Below, piece by piece: positions 37,801-49,800 of a DNA stretch of 64,000 bases (position 1 is the stretch's first letter; the number at the start of each line of letters is the position of its first letter). Where the stretch lies: contig JBAMJV010002924.1 in NCBI GenBank assembly GCA_037951105.1, forward strand, positions 62,001-126,000, read 5' to 3'. The stretch is from Echinarachnius parma (taxonomy: Eukaryota; Echinodermata; Echinoidea; Clypeasteroida; Echinarachniidae). A model generated the notes under the pieces. That model was not told where the DNA came from. It made no database searches and worked only from the letters and a program-made list of their open reading frames with translations. The translations under genes were made by a program, and so were the position numbers.

Positions 37801-40800
37801 CTGAGATCATCTGGTTCAAGGATGACCACATCCTGAACCCACCGTTTGCTGATATCGATGAGGATGGCACCCTACATGTACCCTTTGCCAGTCCGGATGA
37901 CTCGGGCTTGTACACATGTCTCGCTATGAACGAAGCTGGCAACGCAAGCTTGTCCGTAGACGTATCCGTTCATGGTGAGTTATATATTTCTGGTCAATAC
38001 AAGGTAAACTGTACAGTAATAAGTTTCTGATGTTAACCGCATCCTTACTCCAAACGGATGCTGATATCAATGCCGATGGCACCCTACATGTACCCTTTGC
38101 CAGTCCGGATGACTCGGGCTTGCACACATGTCTCGCTATGAACGAAGCTGGCAACGCAAGCTTGTCTGTAGAAGTGTCCGTTCATAGTGAGTTATCATCT
38201 ATTCTGTATCTACAGGTGTTGTACACTTAATAACATTATCTATTTCTTCACAGCAGTGGGCTTAGCATACAATAACATGTTATGAGCATCCTGATTCCTG
38301 TGGATGTTGATATCAATGAAGCAATGAAGAACATATTATTGCCAGTCCACAGGACTCTGTTGAATACATGTACCTTACTATGAACAAAGCTGGGAAAGGC
38401 AAGTTTTAAAAAACAAATAATCACCATTTGGAATGCTTTCAATCGTATAATGTTGATGTCCTTTCTGTTTTCTTGCTACAACTTAACATTTTCATGTGCT
38501 CATTCACTGCATTTTAATATAAAAAAACATTGAAAATAAAATGGTCTTTATGCTCTTGGTCACACAATTTCACAACCACAATATTTATCTTCTGCTTGTC
38601 AGTTGCTCCTGTTATCAGCGATGCGGGAGTTCCCATCGAGATCTTTGTCATCCTCAACAACGCCCTCTCCCTGCACTGCACGGTGGAAGTGTCCATCCCA
38701 CCTGCTGGGATACAATGGCTCAAGGACGGGATAATGGTCAGAGATGATGCCAACGTCCACATCAGCTCTGATGGTCAGCTCCTGCAGATTGACCAGGTGC
38801 AGGGAAGCAATGAGGGACGCTACACGTGCATAGCCACCAACCCGGCTGGCAACGCTACCAAGTTCTTTGGCGTCACGGTTCAAGGTAAGATAATTAAAAT
38901 TGTAATGGTGTTGTATTAGAAGATGAATTATGAATTTGGCCTTGATATGTCCTCGAGATTTAGGAGAAGAGAAGTAAATGTACATAAAGAGAGGTGAGTT
39001 GATCGTCCAGTTTAGGAATAGTGTATTTTAGGTGCAGGAAAGCAATGAGGAACGCTACACATGTATAGCCACCAACCCCACCGGCAATTCTACCAAGTTC
39101 TTTGGCGTCACGGTTCAAGGTGAGATAAATTATGAATAAATGATGAATAAATGATGCTTAGATAAGATGTTTAAAATTACTTTTGCAAGTCATCATGGTG
39201 TTGTATTACGAGTGGAATAAAGAATGTGGCATTGATATGAGAGATTTAGGGGAAGAGGTGTAAAAGAAGATGGAAGATTTTGATGTCGTGGTTGAAGAAA
39301 AGGGAGTAGAAGTGGTTGAATTACAACCACAACAGCTGCAACAGCAACTATAAACATTTTATTTTGTAATGGGACATATCAGCTACATGTATGTCGATAG
39401 AAGTGGTGCTAGTGAAGAGAACGAAGAGATTAAGAGAGATGTATCCACCTCTTTGTCTCATGTTATGCCTCTAACGAATGCATTATCAAACCAATAAGGG
39501 TTTTTGCCATTTCATTTGCCTCTTTAGTGCCACCATTATTCCCTGATGGCAACTTCATTGAGCCATCCATATTCAACATTGACGAGGACCAATCGCTGCG
39601 TCTGACCTGCCATGCCAGCGGCAACCCCGCCCCCACCATCCAGTGGTACAAAGATGGCCGCCTGGTCACTCACAACGAGCCTGGAGTCAGGGTCTCACCC
39701 AATTCAGAGGTTTTGACCATTCAACGGGTCAACAGGATCCATGCGGGAGAATTCTCTTGCGCTGCCAGGAATATTGTGGGCAACGTCACCAAGAGCTATA
39801 TTCTGAACGTCAGAGGTAAGTTACATCTCTTACTCCATGAATCCATTATGACATGTTCGTTGAAATAAACCTGGTCCAAGTGTTTTGGTCAATGGAGAGG
39901 TTCTGACCATTCAACGGATCAATAGGATCCACACTCTTGCGCTGTGAGGAATATTGTGGGCAACGTCACCAAGAGCTTTATCCTCGTTAGAGGTGAGTTG
40001 AATCAATTACTCCTTGATTGAAACAATTATGTTATGCTCGTTGAAATACACATAGAGTCGCCAAATGGAGAGGTTTTGACCATTCAACAAGGAATTTTGT
40101 GGGCAAAGTTATCAAGAGTGGTACCACCTACCATCAAGTTGTATAAGGATGAGTGTAGAGAATGCACCCCTATGATTTACTCAATCTTCCACCAACTGAG
40201 AATATATTTCGATTAAAAATGAGCAAAGAAAATGGGAATTCCAACGGGATTCGAACCCGAGTCCTCCGGATTGCTAGACCGGTGCTCTTCCCGACTGAGC
40301 TATAGAAAACCCTATATATTTTCATATATATTTCCTTACATTTTTACATAATCATTCTCTTGCAGTTTCTCCTGAGATTGACGGAGCAGAGAACCCACAG
40401 AACGTGTCGGTGGTCAACAACATGGGTATTGACCTGTACTGCCCCACCGTGGCCATCCCCCCTCCTACCATCAAGTGGTACAAGGATGGGCGTAGACTGC
40501 ACCCCTACCACAGTAGCGTCATCATCTCACACGATGGCACCATGCTGCGTATCTCCAACGCACAGCTCCACGACGAGGGAGTGTATCAGTGCATAGCAAC
40601 CAACGTCGCCGGGGAGCAGATGAAACTGTTCTACCTCCAGATTGATGGTACGTAAGCTTTGTAAAAGTTTAGTTTATATCTCTACATAATATGCTATGAA
40701 TTATCAAGGTGGTATTAATCCCCCAAGATATTGTTTTTTTTATTAACATTATGTTTTCTTTGGCATAAGTCCATGAGTGATATTAGAAATATGTATTTAA

Positions 40801-43800
40801 AACAAATCTTTCATTTCAATTTGCATTTGCCTACCCTTTCATTATCAAGTTTACGATAAGTCGGACAGTATAAGAAAATAGAAAATATGGTTTTCATGTA
40901 AAGTAAATTTCATCAAATAAGAAGATCCATTCAGACTTTGTGGTCTTCGTGTTCTCCCAATCTCCTTCCCTTAGTCCCACCTGTGATAGTTTCCAGGGAG
41001 CCACCCCAGATAGCAGTGACCATAGGCAACTCAGCGGCCCTAGACTGTGAGACCTATGGCGTGCCCAAACCAACTGTCACCTGGACCAAGAATGGCATCT
41101 TCGTTTCGCCAGCAAGTGCAAGGTAAATGAACCTTCTATTTCGGTGGCAATTGTTGGTGGTATTGAGTAATTAAGAGCTTCTTTAAGTATCATTTTCATG
41201 CATCTTTTAAGATTAATATTTGAATAGACATTTTCATCTTGTCATGAATATTAAATACATTATCTAACTTTGATTGTCTGGGTTATTGGATGATATGATT
41301 GATATACGAAATCATATATCTCCAATTTTGTTTGCCCCCTTAAAGTATGATATTGACACTATTGGCACCTTCAGTTGCCATCTGAGATGGTGGTGTATGA
41401 TGAAGTTAAAGAAAGAAGATTTCCATGGTAGATGTATATCAGTCTTTAGTACAACTGTACATATTTCCTTGTTTGCTCCTGTAGGTATGAGATTGACCCG
41501 GTGGGCATCCTCCGGATCGCATCAGTGACCATCTCAGATGAAGGTGTCTTTGAGTGCTTTGTCTCCAACACGGCTGGTAACCTGACCAGGAGGATTGATC
41601 TGCAGGTGCAAGGTGAGATGCAAGCAAATGTTTACCCAATTAGGACCAGTCCTTAAAATATTAGGAGTGAGGTATATATTTGGTATAATACTAATAAAAA
41701 ATAAAAACAAATGCATTTATAAAGCACCTAATACTGGAGCATTATAATTACCCTTGGTCATCAAGTACAGTTCTAACCCATACAATAAGCTTGTGCACAA
41801 TTTCTACTCTCTGAGGAGCACACTAGCCTAGGCTGCTCAGAGCGCTACAAGCTAATTAACACCAACCCAACCAAGTATATTGTACAATCAATATATCATC
41901 AAGAGTTGGTTAATCTTTACATCCATGTGGATGGATTTGTGTTGATTTTGGGATTTAAACTTCACAATTCAGTTTAACTTTCAGAATTTGACCAAAACTG
42001 TATTTGACCAAAACTCAACTATCCCTTTAAAATTAGAAGGGCATATCATCAGTATTCTCAATGAATTTTATAATCATAAGACAACAAGACACTGACACAA
42101 TTTATGTTTGATTTTTTCCAAACAGTGCCACCCAGGATCAACCCTGGTCCCCCTAAGGTCACCACAAGGATCAGCCAATCGGTACGTCTCTTCTGCGATG
42201 CCGACGGTGTCCCTGCTCCCGAGATCTTGTGGCAGAAGGACGGACGCCGAGTCGAGGCGACGGAGGGCTTTGTGATCATCGAGGATGGGATGCTGCAGAT
42301 CATGGAGGCTCAGCCGTCTGACTCTGGCCGATATGTCTGCATCGCCAAGAACGGTGCTGGCACAGACGTCCTCAAGGTCACGCTGGAAGTACAAGGTAAC
42401 CTGAATGTCATGCTTTTCAACTCTTTACAATTCTAATTAAAATTCAAACTTTATTTTGCAGTATAAATACAGCAATAAATACAATGGATATAAGGTTATA
42501 CGTGTTATACAAATGTTAGTGTTTGGAATCAAAAGGCAAGCCTTGTACAAGTGGTTTCTATATGAAATACAAGTACAAATACATGTACGTACAAATTTTC
42601 TCATGCTATCAATTCTTTTTTTAACGTAGAGGGTTAGATTATCACTCTAGGCAAAGTCTATAGAACTAAAATGTATTTTCACGAAACATAAATCCTGTTA
42701 AAATCAGTAAAAAAAAAAAGAAGCCATGTTTAGATCATTGTTAAGAAATGTGAAAGTATAACATCTCAAAGAATGATTTCATCTCACATTTATTTCAGCT
42801 CTTTCAATAATGTTATGACTAGTGCACACAATGTAAGTAATGTTTGATTCTATTTATTTGTTGAACAGACGTGCCGACAATCGCAGTTGCAACTCAGTCA
42901 TATGAGATTGTTGTGGACACTTCAGTTGAACTTGAATGCCGCGCCAGCGGGATTCCACAGCCAACGGTTCGCTGGCTGCACAACGGACGTGATCTGTCGC
43001 CCTCTGGAGTCCAATATATACGATTAGCCAATGGCAACCTCAGGATCCCCGTAGTAAGAGCAGAGGACAGTGGGCTGTACACATGTATCGCTCAAAACGA
43101 TGCTGGATTTAGCCAGGCTGAAAGACTGCTTGTTGTCCTAGGTAAACTTTTGTTTTATATTAAATCATTATAATTCTTGCTTCATGAATAAGTAAATGTA
43201 TGATTGATAAAGGTGTATATGATCGGCTGAAGGCAACCTTTCATGTCTTGGTCTGTGAATGAATCGTTAATTTACTCAATAAATCATCAGTACTGTAGTA
43301 AATCAAACAAACATTCAATTAATCTAATAACGTTCTAATAATATCTTTTAGATTTGCTCCAGATTCAAGGGTGACACCACAACTGTCACACCACAACTGT
43401 CACATATTGCAGTGAGGTTTAATCCTCAGGCCATAATGATCAAGGGATGAATAGATCCAGGAGACAAATATAACCCACAATCATTTTTTCATTAATCAAC
43501 TAATAGTTAGTCAAAATAAACCAAAACTTCTGCCATTGTGCTTCAGATGTGCCACAAATTCCTAGACTGACCCCCGAACAGTCCCAGATGACAGTCAGTG
43601 TGAACCGCCAGGCCATCTTGACCTGTCCAGCAGACGGCTACCCCCCACCGACGGTCAGATGGAGGAAGGATGGACTGCTTATCAACCCTACTGGCAGAAT
43701 AACCATCACAGACAACCATGAGCTGATTATAGACAGAGTTCAGGTGAGTTAACTCTGAGTCACACATACTGTACAGACAGACATACAGACATGAAAACAC

Positions 43801-46800
43801 ACTGATAAACACATAAAGACACACAAACAGTCTCACCAGGCTGGAATCCTTGTCAACCCTACTGGCAGGATAACCATCGCTGACAACCATGAGCTGATTA
43901 TAGACAGAGTTCAGGTGAGTTAACTCTGAGTCACACATACAGACAAACAGACATACAGACGTGAAAACACACTGATAAACACAAACAGTCTCACCAGGCT
44001 GGAATCTGTATCAACCCTACGGGCAGGATAACCATCACAGACAACCATGAGCTGATCATAGACAAGAGTTTCAGATAATATATAATAGCTTCTGACCACA
44101 CGAGCAATGAAAATTAAGGGGTTTCAGGGACGAACGCCGTACTAGGGTTTTCTATAGCTCGGTCAGTAAGAGCACCGATCTAGCAATCCGGAGATCTCGG
44201 GTTCGAATCCAGTTGGAATCCCATTTTCTTTGCTCTTTTTCAATCACATTATATATTTCTGGTCAGTTGCTTTATATGTTTGAATTAATTACAAATATAA
44301 AGACAGACATACATACATACAGACATGCAAACACAATAATAAAAACAGAAGAGGCACAAATATACCTGTGCATGCAATCGCACAAGAATAATATTCTTAT
44401 CAACCGCACGGGCAGGATAACCCATCACTGACAACCACGAGCTGATTATTGACAGGGTGCAGGTTAACAACTGTATAATGCAGCCTTTTAGTGACCACCC
44501 TCTTTAAAAAAAGTTACATGGTAGTCCAACAATTTCTACTATATCTTTCCTCTGTTGAAAGTTAATGAGCTATCAAGAATGTAAATACATTTTCAAATTG
44601 CTCTTGTAAGTCATTTAAAAAGTAAGCTGTTTGACTTCTATTGGTACCACAGTCTTGTAGAGTGTGTAGAAGCATTCAGCAAACAATATGTGACCGGCTA
44701 AAGCAAAACCAGGCACTTGTCTTAATTCATGTTTGGAAGAAATTGGCATTTTAAGTTTGCACAATGAGTGTAAAATTTAAACAATCTTATCTTCGCAAAT
44801 TATTGACCAATTAGTTAAAACAAAGCATCAAATGAAAGCTTGTGTGAAAATCTACATTTTGATTTTTACCGACAAGTGCCGGGTTTTGCTATAGCGGGTC
44901 ACATATCTTTCAGATGGAGTATGTCTCAGTCAAATTATGAAATCTTTTGCCGCTGTCTTTTCTTCTTCTTCTCAGGATAGTGATTCTGGCACCTACACCT
45001 GCGTTGCAACCAACTCTGTGGGAAGTAATGAGCTTGTCTTCTACCTCACCGTGCACGGTAATAATAATAATAATAATAATTACTTAATTAATACTTAAGT
45101 ATTATTACCCATTAGTCATCAGGTACAGTTCAAACCCACACAATGATTTGCATACTCTCTCGTTAGGAAGCATACTAGCCATAATGCTGCCAATGGCGCG
45201 ACGGCTAATTAACACCCGACCATGGTTCCCATTTATACACCTGGGTAGAGAATAGCAATGATGTGGATTAACCTGTTCCCTTCCAGATTCTGAAATCTCC
45301 ATAGACTTTGATCACAACCCACCTGGTTCCCGTAGTCAAGGGGTTAAATGTCTTGCCGAAGGACAAGCGGAGTGGGCTGGGTTGGAACTGGGGACCTCAT
45401 GATCAGGAAGCACGCCCACTACCAATCTTGCCACACCAAGTCCAAGTTGCAGATGTTATTTTCTTGAAGAATATTGATTCAATTCTTGATATCTCAAATA
45501 AAACATTATCCCCAATTGCGCTAGGATGGATTGGAGATGGCTTGGTTTTTCATTAACCTTTTAGGGATAACTAAGGCCCAGTATAAACTTTGTCATCAGT
45601 AGATTATGGTCCTGTAAATAAGGAGCAATAGTCTTGATGATAACTCTTGTTTTGCCCGTTTCTCCAATAACAAGGTACAAGAGAAATGTGAAAGCTCCAA
45701 GTGATTTTGATTGAATTGACATTGACAAAGTCAATGGATCACGTTAATGTTTTTGTGAAATATTCTCTTCCCCCCCCCATAGTTGCTCCTGTGTTTACCC
45801 TGTTCCCCAACGATGTTGAGCTAGCGTCAGGGGCCAGGCTGGAGATGATATGTCAGGCAACCGGCGTACCCACCCCAGAAATCACGTGGCTCGTCAACGG
45901 AACCGAGATCATTCCGAGTAAGTACATAGAGGAATTGCATGAGACCTTATTACAGTCGGCCCTATTTAATCTTGTCCAGTATCCTCAACCTGACTACAAT
46001 CCCCTGCCTTGCCAACAGAAACAGAACTGATAGTGCACCTAGTATTAAGTACCAGCAGGGATTTAGCAAATGATTTTACCATCGACAGTACTGTTTTGAT
46101 TCCAACGACAATTTGAGAATCCAAAGATCTATTTGATTTCTTCATGTGAACTATCACAATCAAATATATTTCAAGTTACAGAAGAAAAAAATGGTCATAT
46201 TAATTTAGTGAGATAAGTTCAAGTCTACTGTACATTGATTTTTACTTAGGTATCTTGTTAAAAAACCCATTTGTATTTGTTTCTACAGACCCACCCACTC
46301 TAAATGGGCGTAGTATTCTGGCCATTGAGAATGTACTTGAGTCAGACAGTTAGAACTACATTTGCCATGATTAGAGCATCAAATTATCACTAATTGACTT
46401 TGTGGTAACTGTATGTAGGTTAATTTTCACAATTAAAAACAAATATAATCACTCTTTTGTTTCTACATTTTCTCCCCAGACCCACCAACTCTAAATGGGC
46501 GAAGTGTTCTGGCCATTGAGAATGTACGCAAGTCAGACAGTGGGACCTACATGTGCCGGGCTGAGAACATCATTGGTACCAGGACCTCTGTGACGGCTGT
46601 TAGAGTCAGAGGTTAGTGCCATTTAAGTTGATTGATTGATTGAATTAATTATTTAATGATTGGTAGATTGATTGATTGATTATTTCATTGATTGATTGAG
46701 TGGTTAATTTAATTATTGTTTGTGTGACTGAATGATTGATCAATACATTTTTATATTAGCTAGAAAAGTAATTGATAGAAACGTGAAAAGATTGATTAAT

Positions 46801-49800
46801 CGATTGAGAGATTGATTGATTGAATGACTGACTGACTGACTGACTGACTGACCGACCGACCGACCGACAGACAGACCGACCGACCGACCGACCGACCGAC
46901 CGACCGACCGACCGACCGACCGACCGACCGACCGACCGACCGACCGACCGACCGACCGACCGACCGACCGACCGACCGACCGACCGACCGACCGACTGAC
47001 TGGTCAGTCGGTCAGTCACTTGGTCGATTGAACTGGAGTTCGATTGATAATAGTGGTGATGGAATGCAATAGCTAATTTCAACTCAATCAAGAATCAAGC
47101 AATTAGATAACTGAAATATTGTCCTTACGCTTGCAAGGGAATTTAATGTTATTACTATTAAAAACAAGGATCAACATTTTGTTCCTCTTGCCAATAGTTC
47201 CTCCACGTATCCACCGGATCCCGACAGAGACGACACTGACCCTGGGAGAGAGCGCCATTCTAAACTGTGCGGTAGACGGAGACCCTAAACCTGAGGTCAC
47301 ATGGTTGAAGGACAACCGCCCCGTAGCAACCAGCAGCGCAATGAGCAAGGCATCTAACGGATCGCTGATAATATCGCCAACTTCAGTAAGATATCCACCA
47401 TTTTGTTTATTCAGTTTGTTTATTATTGCAAAATTTGTATATATGTAATAAATGATACATTGGCAATGGGAAGATTCTCTGTTAGATGCCAATTGGTTGA
47501 AGGATAACAGCACTTTAGCAACCAGTAATGCCATGAGCAAGGCGTCTAATGGATCGCTGATAATATTGCCAACATCAGTAAGATATATGTATTGATAAAA
47601 AGTATTGATATGCAACAATTCATTATACATTGGCAATGGGAAGATTCTCTATTAGATGCCAATTGGTTGAAGGATAACAGCACTTTAGCAACCAGTAATG
47701 CCATGGGCAAGGCGTCTAACGGATCGCTGATAATTTCACCAACATCAGTAAGATATCCACAATTCGTTAAATCTATCAATTTTGATTACCATTGCTTGTT
47801 CTAAATATGAATATGCAACAATTTATAACAAATTGGCAATGGGGAGATTCTCTATTAGATGCAACTCTATTAGAAGAAGTTCTGTCCTATCAAGTTCTGT
47901 ACTTCTTTCTTTGCAGATATCTGATGCTGGTTATTACAAGTGCCAGGCTCTGAACCAGTATGGACAGGCAGAGGTGGGATACCATCTAGAAATACAGAGT
48001 AAGTTCATTTTGTTATCTGAAATTATTTAACTATAAAATTATATCTCTTTTGTTCTACCATCAAGTTTTGTTTCAGTGGAATCAACCTACCATTGTCTAA
48101 AAAACACACTATTTAATGTATCAACAATGTTTTGGATAAGACCTTCTATTGCTGAAAATAAAAAAAAAATTGTTTCATTTTGTAATGAAAATACATCTGA
48201 TTTTCCATCATTTCATTTATTCCATGACTTCTTTTTTGTGTTCTCATTTTTGAAGATTTCCTTTAATAAGTACCGTAAATGTAACCCTCTCTGCATGCCA
48301 AAGTACATTGCCATTATCCATTTAACCCAGGTCGTCAGGCAAGTTTGCATTAATAGAATAATAACCCCGTTCATCTACAATGAATAATAACATGTTAATA
48401 AATTATTATAAAGTGCCTGTACCATTAATCAGCTCCTGTCTAAATCAAAACGTCATATTATATGTGTATTGTGACTAGAGTCAAGGATAGCAATTTTAGG
48501 GTCTAAAAGAAATTTTCAAGATTTGACTTGCCTTTCCATCCACCACAGGCCAGCCCACATTCACAGTGGAACCTCACAATGTGACCGTCTCCCATGGTGA
48601 CACGGTCCTTGTCGACTGCACAGCGACCGGCGAGCCAGAGCCGATCATTCGATGGCAGAAGGACGGGTTCCGCATCCTGCCCGGAGGACGCCTCGCCATC
48701 CTGCCGAACAACACGCTCAAGATCGTTTCTGCTCAGCTCACGGACAGCGGAGAGTATCTGTGCCTGGCCAAGAACATCATGGGCAGGGAATCGCTGTCTG
48801 TTGTTCTTACAATTATGGGTGAGTGGATCATATCGCCCTCTTTTATTTTTCTCAATTGCATGACTGTTTGATGCTGGAATGAACTGCATGATTCATTGTA
48901 GTTTTGTTTCTGATGATGATCTTTTCTTTGGCCATGAACATTGTCTGTTTATCTCACAATTATGAGTGAATGGGTCACATTGCATGTTTGCGCTTGAATG
49001 AACCGCATGATATGCTGCTGAAGATGATGATTTTCTGATAAGAACATAGAATTTGAATAGTTTGTCTGGATATCTTGCCATTATGGGTGAGTAATGAAAT
49101 ATCTGTTATCACTTTTTCTGTACCACTTGCATGTTTGTTGCTGGATGAATCAACAATAGTTATGTTGCTGATGATGATGTACATGTACATGTAGTCTGAT
49201 ATTGTGTAATGCTAAGGTTGACATTAATATAAAAGATAAGACATTGTGTCTTTGTTAAGTAGTTTGGCTAATTTAGCATGGACAAAATACAAGATGCAAT
49301 AAATACAGAGAAGCAATGATTAGATATGTATGTCCTGAATATAGCAGTTAATATTTATATTCGCCTTTCTCTTTACTGATGACTAGTAATTGGAACCCAG
49401 GCATGTGTAGACAAGGTAAATTTGATAGCTGTTTTAATAGTGTGTTTGTGTTTTATTGTCTTTCATATTCCAGTTTGCTTTTTTTTAAATTGGTGTTATG
49501 AAAATCATTTATTCTAGTAGCAGTTGGCTATTTTATTTTTAAAGAAAGATACCCTAATTCCCGAACACCTTCAAATGCAATCTGTGTTGTGTGTTTGCAC
49601 TGGTGGATTTGATCATGTAAACTAGACAATTTCGATAATTGTGCCTCAGTCTTTCAGTTTGGGTATAAAGTCGCAATGGGGGTTTAGTACATAGAGCACC
49701 AAAATCATAACAAATTGTCTTTGGCTGAAAATTTCAACTTTACGGAATTTGATACCTACATGTGTCATCTACATTCTCTGAAAATTTCATGTCCTAATTC

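Noticed and set aside
40211-40314. A functional tRNA gene with anticodon AGC
   Set aside because: The A and B boxes are good, but the acceptor stem does not pair and a second copy with the same extra body exists, so a SINE is more likely.
43384-44470. CRISPR-like or bacterial repeat arrays
   Set aside because: The repeats are ACAGACAT microsatellites and exon copies in an animal intron.
46756-47091. Minus-strand frame with Gly-Arg-Ser-Val repeats
   Set aside because: It is a direct translation of the ACCG/GATT tetramer repeat, with no other support.
38599-48889. Minus-strand open frames opposite Ig exons (for example 38599-38985 and 48503-48889)
   Set aside because: Antisense shadows of GC-rich exons; the plus-strand exons have splice sites and domain motifs.
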